Source of the DNA: Phorcus lineatus
Lineage: Eukaryota; Mollusca; Gastropoda; Trochida; Trochidae
Reading direction: 5' to 3'
DNA length: 64,000 bases
Assembly: GCA_921293015.1 (NCBI GenBank)
Contig: OV121081.1
Span: 62,885,022 to 62,949,021 of the forward strand
The notes beneath the pieces are model-generated. The model was given only the letters and a program-made list of their open reading frames with translations. It ran no database searches and was not told the origin of the DNA. Position numbers and translations under genes: made by a program. This document shows, in pieces, positions 24,393 through 35,459 of the stretch (positions within the stretch are counted from its first letter, which is position 1; every line of letters starts with the position of its first letter).

Positions 24393-24669
24393 TATTTGAC
24401 TTAACGGTCTTAATGGTCATTAATCAATCTTAAATTCTGTGATAATAACGTAGAGATATTATCTTTCTGTCATTTATAATAATGGTCCTTCTCTTCTAAT
24501 GTGAAATAACTTCGACTTATAAATGGAAGTTGATGATAAACCACCATGTCTGTCACATTGGGCTATTTGTTGTGTAGTTTTTTTATAGTAAAGGGATAAT
24601 GGCAGTCAAAAGAATTTCCTAACTGTCACGGATTAGCCCTAGTGTGTCAACATCAACACCATAACACAA

Positions 24670-24990
24670 CCATTGGGAAGATACATCAATAAATTTATTC
24701 ACCAAAAAAACTAAACACTCTCATTTCCCACCAAATGCACTCAACTTCACACTTGATACAAACATTCCACTCTACTCCCAGATACACCTTACATTCAACC
24801 TCTCCACACCCTCATTCATCTTTCAACTTCACACCACCTATTCCCCACATACTTCACAACACGACAGATTCATCCTAAACGCACGAGTAACTGACAGACT
24901 CACACCACCCTTCATCTCACCCAATAAATACAATACAAATGCTAACTTACCTATTATTTACTTAATCAATGACTAATATTTCTTGTTACA
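24670..24990. other. G-depleted, C/A-rich strand-asymmetric tract
   Basis: For about 300 bases the plus strand is almost free of G while C is common (for example CTCTCATTTCCCACCAAATG). Flanking sequence lacks this skew. No gene is seen. Such asymmetry can mark a degenerate low-complexity repeat, or a transcribed tract prone to RNA:DNA hybrid formation. Confidence 0.6.
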
Positions 24991-25415
24991 GAATACCAGG
25001 TGTCAAATTCACACTCAACTATCTCAACAAAGCAAAAAAAATTAATGATTCGTACCACCACATATGCATTATAGCAATGAACGATAGGACTGGTTTACTG
25101 GGTAAAATGTTCAGTTCATGGTCTAAAGTGACACGTCCATGTCGTACACATGGGGATCATAGAGGGTCAAGAATGCGTCGCCACCCTTGCCTCGGACACC
25201 ACTGGGTCCTCCCAGTCTTGCTACACACACTAGTGTACAACATATGGAGTACACACTCCTTACACGTCGGCGGCGACTGGCTCGGGTCATCCACGGGGAA
25301 CACACACGACGGGCTTCCGTCCAGACACCGACCAGGCCAAGGTCACTCCCAGGATACCATCAATCAATCCCGACACTGCAGACTACACGCGTCGTCGTCA
25401 CGACACAAATCCTGA
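24969..25415 (+). CDS. Unrecognised ORF, up to 148 residues, G+C-rich 3' half
   Basis: An open frame starts MTNISCYRIPGVKFTLNYLN. A splice-acceptor-like TTTCTTGTTACAG lies just inside its start, and the second half (25130-25415) is clearly G+C-richer than its surroundings. All three plus frames are partly open across this patch, so the correct frame is uncertain; another reads DTDQAKVTPRIPSINPDTAD. It lies in the spacer between the arms of the long inverted repeat, making it a candidate cargo exon of that structure. I recognise no domain and assign no function. Confidence 0.25.
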   Translation: MTNISCYRIPGVKFTLNYLNKAKKINDSYHHICIIAMNDRTGLLGKMFSSWSKVTRPCRTHGDHRGSRMRRHPCLGHHWVLPVLLHTLVYNIWSTHSLHVGGDWLGSSTGNTHDGLPSRHRPGQGHSQDTINQSRHCRLHASSSRHKS

Positions 25416-25420
25416 GGTAC

Positions 25421-25436
25421 CGTCCTAATTAGGACG
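25421..25436. repeat. 16-bp perfect palindrome
   Basis: CGTCCTAATTAGGACG is exactly self-complementary and lies at the end of the G+C-rich patch. Confidence 0.6.
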
Positions 25437-25439
25437 TCT

Positions 25440-26490
25440 ACACACACCGAAAGCAATGCTTTTAGGCACCTACGTTATCACACCATTGGTCCAGACGACC
25501 AAGTATGAGCCCAAAGAAATTCGTCTGACTTGGTAACGCTCTAAAATTGCTGTGCTCTGAAACTCAAATGTGCTGCATGCTTTTCCCGCACACCAGCCAA
25601 CGCTTCCACCCTGGGACGTTCGCCCGCTCTCGCATGAACTACTGGGTTTGGTTGTGACACTAGCCAAACCTTCTTTTCTTCAATGAAGGACAGACAAGGT
25701 AATTAACAACATTCTGATATCAAATATATAGTTCAAAATAATCTCGTTTTACTGACAATGTCAACCATTCACAAAACGATATGAACATCACATTTATTAT
25801 GAGGTCCCAAAGACAAAGAAACTTAATTCAACCAAACCATTTCTATGGCGAATAGTTTGTGTAACAATATACTGCTTATAAGACTTCAAACCACAACTTT
25901 CAGGTCGATAAGAGAAACACACTATACCAATACATGAATCCCAACCTTACAGAAAAATTACTCAACTCTGCTGTAAATTTACTTCATCCCTAACGTAAAA
26001 GCTAAAGAACTGACGAACCGTATCCTACTCTATGTGTAGTCAAGAAAGCAGTGACAATAATTGGGTCCATACATCCCATCTAACCTTTTCAAAACGAATC
26101 ACCATAAACACTTATTTCTTCACAGAACTCAGTTTGAGAAGGGAGTCTGCTCCTATAAAGAACGTGCCATGCTTAAAAGGAATTTATCTGTGGTACACCT
26201 CCGACTAGTAGGTGGTCAAGGCGCTGTTGACTGCTAACCGCCAGCAAATACCAGGAAATAGGGATTTGGCCCCCCTTTTCATACCCCTTGCTCAAAGCAC
26301 TGCTAGCTTATATTATTCAGTGATGTTAAACAACGTATACTCGCTGACTGACGACCCTGTCTACATCTCAGTGTTACCTGCTCGAATCAGAACTTACAAA
26401 CACTGCAATCATAGAAGGCACGCAGGAAATACAAGATGAATTTACATTAATATTATCTTCTTATTTGTTCTCTTGAAGTATGTTAAAGGA
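25440..26490. other. No gene seen
   Basis: Spacer of the long inverted repeat. Short frames at 25470-25667 (minus) and 26212-26439 (plus) carry no recognisable features. Confidence 0.4.
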
Positions 26491-27475
26491 CGTTTTAATT
26501 TACTAGCAATGCCTACTTAACCACGAGCATTTCCAGTCATGCCTCCGCTCTCCATTAAATTAATCGCATGAGTTCTTTCATGTTCAGTAATTTTTCGAAA
26601 ACGCCCCACTCTGTTGTCACGGTAAATTGGTTCCTTCTCACCAAATTAATAATTTCCCCTTTTAATCAGTGAAAACTGGATAAATCGCTTCACATTATGA
26701 CATTAATGACATGATAAAATCTATAATTGCCGAATATGAATTAAATTTTAACAGCCACACTGTTTATCACCTACTTAACATGATGATGAGGAATTAAGAT
26801 ATTTGATTAGCTCTGTAGAATATGTAATGCCCTTAAATTGAACATTAAAGCATGATATATTTTTTGCGAATTCATTATTAAGATGGTGATCGGCTCCAAA
26901 AGTGAAGAAACAAATTGTTTAAACATTATATGAATTGTTAAATAACTAGCACTTCTCTATGCATGTTGCATGCACGAAACACCCAATGTATAGCATGATG
27001 TGACACAGCAAAGAGTTGAAAATGCTATAGGCTTGTTTGAATTGAAAGGTTCTCGAATATGATCTGAACACTGAGTTGGATGGTGCAGTTATTATGCCTG
27101 TTCCATTCTTTGCTTATACTGAACTGAAAGGATCGTCGGCCATAGCTGAGGGTCCTTACACGAGGTACGCACAAGATCTTAAAGGTGACGGAAAGAAAAA
27201 TTCTCTAACGTACAGGTTTCCAATGTAGTTTCTGAAGGACGGGTGTAATAATGTCTGACTTTGGACAGAGAGCGACTTTTCTTGCACAGGAATTATTTAG
27301 TTTTGAAACCTCATCCTCAGGACGAGGACGAGGGAAAAAACAAGGATCTTAACGTTTTTGGTATGAATTTCTGGTTGATACAATAGTTTTTATTTGAAGG
27401 GGATAGACTCGAAAGATGATTGACTTGTCCCTCGAGATTCAGTGAGCTGTTTTAAACTGTAGAAGACTTCACATT

Positions 27476-27656
27476 ACTCCTGAAGAGATTAAGTTCAGAA
27501 TGAATATCAGTTCACTCTCTCGTCTTTATCGTCATCGTTCAGTTTGAGTCTGTTTTAGAGCTGTTTTTTTACTCCTGAAGAGATTAAGTTCTGAATGAAT
27601 ATCAATTCACTCTTTCGTCTTTATTGTCATCGTTCAGTTTGAGTCTGTTTTAGAGC
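27476..27656 (+). repeat. Tandem duplication, period 95 bp
   Basis: ACTCCTGAAGAGATTAAGTT begins both at 27476 and at 27571. The two copies run to TGTTTTAGAGC with only a few differences. Confidence 0.85.
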
Positions 27657-27788
27657 AACCCTCTCTTGACATCCTGGCAACATTATGAAGTCTTCAGCAG
27701 AAAATGTAGATTTGGAAGCTTACTGTTTTTAAAAATATATATATATAGTATTTAAGCAAATTACAAAACCCAGTGACTTACTTTCTAC

Positions 27789-27790
27789 AT

Positions 27791-27838
<48 letters not shown>
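27789..27838. repeat. AT dinucleotide microsatellite
   Basis: Nearly pure TA repeat of about 50 bp. Confidence 0.9.
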
Positions 27839-27971
27839 GTAAAAGTTAAATGTTAATGGTTTATGTATTAAATATTCTTTAAAAATAATAAACTGAAGAT
27901 TGGTCTTCATATAGGTTCATTACCAACCGGTTTCACAACATAGTGATCATTAGGGTAACTTATACATTGTA

Positions 27972-28126
27972 TTGCTAATGGTATAGCGTTAACAATGGCA
28001 AGGGACGTAATTCATGACTTACGTCCCTTGTCATTGTTAACGCTAATCATGAATTACGTCCCTTGCCATTGTTAACGCTATACCATTAGCAACAATAGCG
28101 TTAACAATGGCAAGGGACGTAATAAC
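27972..28126. repeat. Cluster of alternating inverted copies with a 46-bp perfect palindrome arm
   Basis: Positions 27972-28017 are the exact reverse complement of 28047-28092, a 46-bp arm with a 29-bp spacer. The spacer holds a further inverted copy of the same module, and another direct copy follows at 28094-28122. The recurring module contains GTTAACAATGGCAAGGGACG, so four copies alternate in orientation within 155 bp. Transcribed in either direction, it would fold into a long perfect hairpin. Confidence 0.9.
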
Positions 28127-28598
28127 AAACAACAAATAAGAGATGATAATTTTAGACACTTGAAAGTTAGTAAACACATATTTCAATGTAGTAATGGTGC
28201 CTTTAAAATATTTCCTTTTAACGATATATGTAAAAGTTGAGGTGACATTAGATCACAATTGCTAACGAAGGAACAGTACTTCATTTCAAAATTTTCTCCT
28301 TCATTGAACAGCGTCATAAATCCCTAATCCTATGACTTCCAATTCAAACCTATTAGATTTAAGAGGGGATAACTCACCAGGACGATTGTTGATTATTTTG
28401 CTGTTTGCGTTGCATTGTGTTGTTACTTAGATACACTGAAGACTATTTAAGACTGCTGCTTTGCTTCAAGCATACATTCCCTGAAGAAGCTTCGAATCAA
28501 GAAGCAGAAATATGCATATTGGAAAAAAGATAAAGTCATGACTTCTCTGTATTTTTTAATACTTCCATATATGCTTCTCCACGTTTAATACTTCTTAC

Positions 28599-28609
28599 AT
28601 ATATATATA

Positions 28610-28698
<89 letters not shown>
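28599..28698. repeat. AT dinucleotide microsatellite
   Basis: About 100 bp of nearly uninterrupted AT repeat. An open frame rich in alternating I and Y on the minus strand is an artefact of this tract. Confidence 0.95.
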
Positions 28699-28703
<5 letters not shown>

Positions 28704-29009
28704 AGTATGGGGTGTTAAACGTTTCACATATGAATAATGAACATATAAAGGTGGTTTGTACATTTTATAACGACCAAAACATTAGTAACGATTTAGATTT
28801 TAATTTAATTATTTAAAAGCGCAATTTTACCAACTGGGCGTCCACAAGGGCAATCTCAACACTCTCCGAGTCAAATAGATCGCATACCATATTATGATCT
28901 ATTGATAAATCCGTTTATTCATTGTTTTTCTTAGGTTCATAGAGGAGTCCATAAGTGGAAATCTTCGTAGGTCATAGATAGCTTGCTAAAGGCGAAGCAT
29001 GGTCAGGAC

Positions 29010-30910
29010 TTTTTTTTTCTAAACTGTAAAGAGTCCGATTGCAATGAGTTGTAATACATATGACTGTTTGTTGACATTTTCATTAATCGTGATATGGATA
29101 AAAAAAAATTCGTACTTCACATTAACAAGTCCTAACCGTTTTGTCATTTTTGATATATACTGATACAATGACTATGCGTGCGTATATTGACGCATCTCAA
29201 ATATATAATCTATAAACATTAGACATAAATTTGACCATCTATGTCCCCAACATATTCGAATACTGATAACAACTTTTAAAAGAATGCAACCATATTCTAA
29301 CCCCTTTGGCTTTTTCCGGCGTGGGTCGGTCCTCTGTTCTGTCGTATAAAAGCAACCTCTCCCAATTATTTATCCATCTTTCTGAAACTTAACACATGCT
29401 GTGGTAAAAGGTCAGTGATGTGCACCTTCCATTTTCATAATTACTGACTGATACTTTTGCAATATGGCCCATGACTTCAAGCAGTTTATTTCTAAATTTC
29501 AGGATCACAATACCTGTCTTGTGAAATCAACTACAACGGTTTCTAATTAATTATTTTGTATCTTTACACATGCTTTGAATACAACATGTCAGTAATGCGC
29601 ATCTACCCTTTTCGCATGATGCCTCTAGAAGGGCAGTAGCACGTTTAATTAACAAAGTGGTCTCAGGAAAAAAAATATTGCAAGACAATGTTTTTAATCA
29701 AAGAAGCTGTTTTTAACGGAATATGCCACTCAGATAAGCTTCGTAAATCCATTTCCCTACCTAAAATGTTTATAGCGCATTCACACAAATGGCCGCCAGT
29801 GTTTTTTTCGCTTTATACATGAAAGTTACATTGATGATTATGGCTGACCGGCCAGAGCAATATGATCTATGACTCCCCGAAGATGATTTAATTTGCACAA
29901 AATAATATTAATTCGGGAAATACCTTTGTAGTAATGGTCCTTGACTTAGAGTGGTCGATCAACTATCAAGGCAACTATAAACAACTGCTGTTCTCCACGG
30001 ACTTTGTAATCTTATATTTGCTTCATATAATAATCTCAATCTCTTATATATTTGTTTGTCTGTTTAAATTTTGACAATATAGCATACAAGACCCTATGCT
30101 AAGTAATTATGAACGGAGATTCACACTTACAATCCCACTTGGCTTGCAACTGAAATGTTTGCATGTGAGCCAACAGTTTCAATGTTTTAACCATACATTG
30201 AAAAGGAGGAAGGTAAATGTAAAATCATGTCCCGTAGACTACATTGTTGTATAGATACCAAACATAAATCCGTTTATCATGACTCCAGCAAATATCATCA
30301 CAACTTCCAAAGTTTCCAAACATCAAAGGAAAGGCAACAATTTGAAATATATAAAATTTAAGATTAAAATCAATTTCCCGTGATCTGGTCTAGTTTTGTT
30401 TAAACTAAACTAAATCATTGAGCTTTTCACAGATTTGAGAGCTAATTGATTACAGTGTTTTAAAAGCCGAAGGCCAAGAATTGGTTGATATATCCATTTG
30501 ATGTTGTAATATTTTGTATTGTTTTGATTGTTCTCTATAATTGTTCTTTAATCAATGATAAACCAAAAGTGAAAAACCATGAAAATGAGATTTGTACTTG
30601 AAAAGTCTTATCAGCTGCAAATTAATTTTATGAATTGAATGGAATAAAAAGAATTTACAATCTCATTTATATTGATTTATACGAACGGTCATACGTAACC
30701 ACTTCATTACAAGAATTGCCACATTACAGACCTGTCCGAAAAGCAGTTGAATCGCCCATCAAGGCTTATGTAGAACCTCCTACTGACCTCTTCATGACAG
30801 AAATAATGTATCAGAGATGGTTGTCAGGAAGCCTGCAGAGCATGCGCGAACCAGTAGGAAACCATTTATTCACGTTCTCACTGGTTCTCAATGAACTCGC
30901 CGGGATTAAA
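29010..30910. other. Gene-free stretch
   Basis: A+T-rich sequence. An open frame starting at 30635 runs into the adjacent mariner end. Its upstream part (about 30690-30900) is somewhat richer in G+C but carries no recognised domain. TACGTAACCA.TTCATTACA near 30693 recurs near 60312, suggesting another dispersed repeat. Confidence 0.45.
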
Positions 30911-30969
30911 CATACGAGGGGATATAAAAAAAATTCAATTATCACAGAGACATATCAAAGGTACAAACT

Positions 30970-32010
30970 TTATTTTGTCCTCATGTTTTTAAGACTTTTC
31001 GACATAGTCACCATCCAGAGATACACATTTTCCCATCGCTTCTTGACCTTGCGCAGACCGTCTGAATAGAAGACCCCTGATTTCATGGAAACCCAAGCCT
31101 CCACCTCTCGAATGATGTCATTGGTGTCCTCAAAACGACGTCCACGAAGTGGATTTTTCATCTCGGGGAACAAGAAGAAGTCCCTTGGTGCAAGATCGGG
31201 TGTATAGAGCGGATGCGGTAAGATTTCAAAGCCACATCGCCGTGCCTCCACAGCAGCTGCTTGACAAGTGTGAGCTGGGGCATTGTAAGCTAACAGGCAT
31301 ACACCTTTGGTGATCATATCGCCGCGCTTCTGTTTAACGGCATCTCGTAACTTGCTCAGCAGGTTGCAGTAATGAGCTCCAGTAATGGTCTGACCATTAG
31401 CTAAATAATCCGTCAAGATGACTCCACGACAATCCCCAAAAAACAGACACCATGACCTTTGCTGCAGACTTTTGCACCTTGGCCTTTTTAGGAGGTGGTG
31501 ACGTAGCATGCTTCCACTCTTTGCTCATCTCTTTTGTCTCAGGATCATATTGATGGACCCAGCATTCATCCATGGTAATAAGACGTTTGAAGAAATTCTC
31601 TTCGTCTTCAATGATATTTTAAAAGATGCTCCAATGCCTGCCGTGACATGTCCCTCCGATTCTGTTTTTTACAATGGGGTCAGTAAACGAGGAACCCAAC
31701 GTGCTGACACTTTGGACATATGCAACTGGTAATGGAATATGTTCCATCCACTGCCATAACTCAGACCTGTTTCATGCATTATCATTTGTAGAGTTACGCG
31801 GCGATCTTCTTGAACCAGCGTCTCAACCTTCTTGATGACATCCATATCATCAGTAAGTGAGGGGCGTCCACTTCTTGGCTCTTCTGCGAGGGGCATGTGG
31901 CCTGTTTGGAATTTCCATTTCCATCTCACAACAGTGTCATAGGATGGGCTGTCATTGTCATAAACAGATTTGATCTTATCAGGAATTTGACGTGCAGTAT
32001 AAACGTTTGA
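30970..32010 (-). pseudogene. Mariner transposase, inactivated
   Basis: Read on the minus strand from about 32010, one frame gives ARQIPDKIKSVYDNDSPSYD, EPRSGRPSLTDD and MHETGLSYGS, which are DNA-binding-region features of mariner transposases. A shifted frame gives FFKRLITMDECWVHQYDPE, with the first catalytic aspartate intact in MDE. After another shift (near 31440) come RGVILTDYL and LLAYNAPAHT, where the second catalytic aspartate is replaced. Then PLYTPDLAPRDFFLFPEMK carries the third aspartate of the D,D34D signature. At least two frameshifts and the lost second catalytic residue show that it is dead. A 20-bp tandem duplication at 31989-32028 interrupts the 5' region. Confidence 0.9.
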
Positions 32011-32028
32011 CGTGCAGTATAAACGTTT
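31989..32028 (+). repeat. 20-bp perfect tandem duplication
   Basis: GACGTGCAGTATAAACGTTT occurs twice without a spacer, inside the 5' part of the mariner transposase remnant, where it shifts the frame. Confidence 0.9.
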
Positions 32029-32149
32029 CTATTTCACACAATGATTAGAGTTATCTTTCTTGCTCGGTAGGGGCGCTATCGTCGGCCGCCATTGAGGTGC
32101 TGATTGACGGCTTGATCATACTATGACGGACGCGCACACACACGGGGAA

Positions 32150-34080
32150 AACGTGAGAAAATGATTAAAGAACAATGGGATACGGCCTAAAGTTGTACTA
32201 AATCAAAAAAAAATTATATTTCAACAATAACAACACGAGTTGAATTTGAAATTGACGACAAATGTCCTGAAATAAATGTCATAATAAGAAAAAGACCTCT
32301 ACAGCCTATAACAATTATTATTTTAGGCTATATTATACTTAACAAAGTTTGAAATCGAAGACAATACCTTTATACTTGAATTCGATATTTTTAGATGTAG
32401 AAAAACGTGACCATGAAGTAAAAAAACCACCACATTTTAAAAAACTATTACACAATACGTAAGCCTTATAAGGAAGGAGAAATTAAATACTTACCAAAGC
32501 CGTGTGTGTATGATTTTAAGTGGTTTAGAATATATAAGTTCGGAAAATGATAGTTTTTTTTTCTAAATAGTATTGAGTGTTTGAGGTTTGATTTAATCTT
32601 TTAAAATATCATGAAAACAGACTGGTTTGGTAAAAGTAATTAACATTAACCGGGTGTATGTCATTAACATATTATTATATTTATTTCAAGTTAGTTTTCT
32701 ACATCTAATTTAGGTACGGGTCAACGTTACATCGAATCATAGTAAATTGGAAAATGTCAGTATTTAACTCCGAAACAAGCAATCCAAAAAGTAGGAAACA
32801 CATCGGGCCGTAGCCCATATTTCTGGACTTGTTGGAAGTAATATGCTGTCTATTTATCAAACGTGTATTAATCCTTTTTTATTGGAGTTTATTTAAAAAC
32901 ATTCCGTTGTTGACATGAATCAAATGCTGGAAAAAAGCACCTTTTTATATGAAGCCAAACATCGAAAATCCTCAACCTTAGCTAATGAACATTATGCTAA
33001 AAGACGTCTGCGTCAAGAACATGTATACATGTACATAGGTACGTGAATTTGTGTTGGTTAGAAAATTAGATTTGCATAGAAGAATTGCAAGAAATGAAAG
33101 TATTAAAAAAAACAAGCAAAATGTCATACTTGGAGTTAATTAGAAATGTGTTTGCAAAGTTCTGACGGAAGAATTAGAATACATAGAATATGGGAGAAAA
33201 CTTATTTGCGCCTAATAAATCTAACAAAAAGCTTTTCGTACGTATATGATGTTTTCAGAGACAAAGTTTGTATCAGTGATTGTCAAATCATATAAATAAA
33301 ACACATTTAACCTATTTAAATGCGTTAAGTGAATATATAAATATAAATGAATATTTCCCGTTCCACTTGCCTATGATTTCAAAAACTTTTATATCGGTGA
33401 TTGATTATGTACATATATATCTGTAAAACTGATGACAATAGTTTTTAAACAGATCATTTTAATCAGATGATTACATACAAATCATGTTCTTCAAGCTCAA
33501 ATGAGTCCAACCCGCAAAGTTTTCCAATAATCAAAAAGGAACGTACGTAGTTCAAGAAAATTATTTATGCTTTACTAATTCAATATTTAGGTTCATGGCA
33601 AAACGTTTACCATTCGCATTTGAGTAGCACGGTTCGGTAGATGATAGTGGAAACATTAAAACCTGTTTCAATCTATTGCCCGTATTTCAGCGTTTTTTAA
33701 AAAAAACTTCTACTTTTCATAGCCTGCGCAATTAGAATATTTAAATGCGGACGATATTTAACGATTATCTTGAATTAGTGACATTAATTATGTTAATCAA
33801 ATATATTGAATAAAGACAAACGAAAAAACGTTTTCTTACATGTTGCGTGAAAAATTAATGAAAATAATATGATTTATTCAGTTATGATTTTTATTCATCG
33901 CTGACATAGTGTTGTTTTACTGACATAATTCTTTATTTATATTTTCATTTCATTTACTATACATATTGAACAATAATTTAATTTAGGATATCGTTGGGTT
34001 TTCATCTAAAACGTCTGTGAGATGTGATAAAGCGTTCGGTTTTACGTCGCACCTACACACTAACGTCAGGCGGTTTGACG
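32150..34080. other. Interior of the composite mariner, no gene seen
   Basis: A+T-rich sequence with no transposase similarity, lying between the two inverted mariner 5' regions. It may be ordinary genomic DNA trapped between two insertions. Confidence 0.45.
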
Positions 34081-34548
34081 TTTTCCTCAGCACCTTAATG
34101 GCGGACGGTCACGTGACACCAAGATGGCGGCGCCCATGAAGTTGCGAATAGAAACGTGTATAGCCTTTCAAATGTAAAAATTCAATTACAATGCATGTGT
34201 CAATTTTCTCCAAAAAAGGGATACTGTGCTATTTGGTCAACAGACGTAAAACTGGCTGTCGCGAAAACGACTATTGTTGACCCAGGAACTAGACAAGGAT
34301 CACTTATGCTACGGTGACCATTTGGTCCATATTCACCAGAACATTCTTTGTAATAATTGAAACTTTTTTATATCCCCTCGTAATTACAATCCCAGCTTGG
34401 AAATGAATATTCCAATTGTTATTTTTGACTCAGCTACATCGTCATAAGAACCCACTCTTACAATTTGATAATTGAGGTTCATTTGTTGAAGATATACACC
34501 ACGATTTGATCAGACAATCCAAAATGAACAAGCAAACAGAGTCAGCTA

Positions 34549-35457
34549 TATCCCCCGCCAAAGGGAAAGGGTAGTTAAGGATACTAGTTGTGGAATATTG
34601 AACAGTGATCATGTTGTTTTTCTACAAACAACCTTTAAGAAATCCTATGTTACGTTTCCATGGTAACGGGTAAAAATAAAAATGCAAAGAAGTTGAAAAC
34701 CCCAAAAGGCACATCTCCGCATGATGCCCGTTGCACATACCAAGTTTCGTCGAGCTAGGTCTCACCGTTTTGGAGTTGTGCTCCGGAAACATTAACGGGT
34801 AAAAATAAAAATGCAAAGAAGTTCAAAACCCCAAAAGGCACATCTCCTCATGATGCCCTATTGCACATACCAAGTTTCGTCGAGCTAGGTCCCACAGTTT
34901 TGGAGTTGTGGTCCGGAAACGAAATCCTATGTTACGTTTCCATGGAAACGGGTAAAAATAAAAATGCAAAGAAGTTGAAAACCCCAAAAGGCACATCTCC
35001 GCATGATGCCCGTTGCACATACCAAGTTTCGTCGAGCTAGGTCTCACAGTTTTGGAGTTGTGGTCCGGAAACGAAATCCTATGTTACGTTTCCATGGAAA
35101 CGGGTAAAAATAAAAATGCAAAGAAGTTGAAAACCCCAAAAGGCACATCTCCGCATGATGCCCGTTGCACATACCACGTTTCGTCGAGATAGGTCTCACC
35201 ATTTTAGAGTTGTGCTCCGGAAACAAAATCCTATGTTACGTTTCCATGGAAACGGGTAAAAATAAAGATGCAAAGAAGTTAAAACCCCCAAAAGGCACAT
35301 CTCCGCATGATACCCGTTGCACATACCAAGTTTCGTCGAGTTAGGTCTCACAGTTTTGGAGTTGTGCTCCGGAAACATTATCGGGACGGACGGACGGACG
35401 GACGGACGGACGCAGACCATTTCAATATCCCCCGCCAACTACGTTGGGCGGGGGATA
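34549..35457 (+). mobile_element. Helentron/pearl-like non-autonomous element with 152-bp core repeats
   Basis: The element begins TATCCCCCGCC at 34549 and ends in a hairpin at 35426-35457, whose arms are TATCCCCCGCC and GGCGGGGGATA. The 5' end thus equals the left arm of the 3' hairpin. Between them lie about five tandem core units with period 152 bp (GTTTCCATGG at 34654, 34936, 35088 and 35240; one unit lacks 22 bp). A GGAC microsatellite follows at 35385-35411. Core tandem repeats, a tetranucleotide microsatellite and terminal hairpin are the published layout of bivalve pearl elements and of non-autonomous Helentrons. Naming it so is inference from layout. Confidence 0.75.
35385..35411 (+). 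repeat. GGAC tetranucleotide microsatellite
   Basis: Six to seven consecutive GGAC units lie between the core repeats and the terminal hairpin of the 34.5-kb element. Confidence 0.9.
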
Positions 35458-35459
35458 AT

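Larger units (their letters stand above)
26495..29008 (-). repeat. Right arm of the 7-kb long inverted repeat, enlarged
   Basis: The inner part (26495-26950) and the outer part (28834-29008) match the left arm in reverse orientation and in the same order. Between them about 1.9 kb has no counterpart in the left arm; the corresponding left gap is about 270 bp. The extra sequence includes a 95-bp tandem duplication, two AT microsatellites and a 46-bp perfect inverted repeat. These look like later insertions and expansions. Confidence 0.7.
30915..34380 (-). mobile_element. Mariner-type structure with TIRs and TA duplication, apparently composite
   Basis: CGAGGGGATATAAAAAA begins the left end at 30915, and its reverse complement ends at 34380. 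The inverted similarity extends to about 33 bp (TTCAATTAT.ACA.AGA). TA flanks both ends (30913-30914 and 34381-34382). At 3.47 kb it is far longer than the usual 1.3 kb of a mariner. The transposase remnant occupies only 30970-32010 on the minus strand. Sequence near the transposase start (about 32030-32105) recurs in inverted orientation at about 34083-34175, sharing CAGCACCT.AATGGCGG and ATAGAAACGT.TATA. This suggests two head-to-head partial copies with only outer ends preserved. Confidence 0.7.

Noticed and set aside
28536-28763. 75-codon minus-strand frame rich in I and Y
   Set aside because: It is the translation of an AT microsatellite.
30635-31069. 144-codon plus-strand frame
   Set aside because: Its 3' half is antisense to the mariner transposase remnant and crosses the transposon end, so it is not a real gene as it stands.
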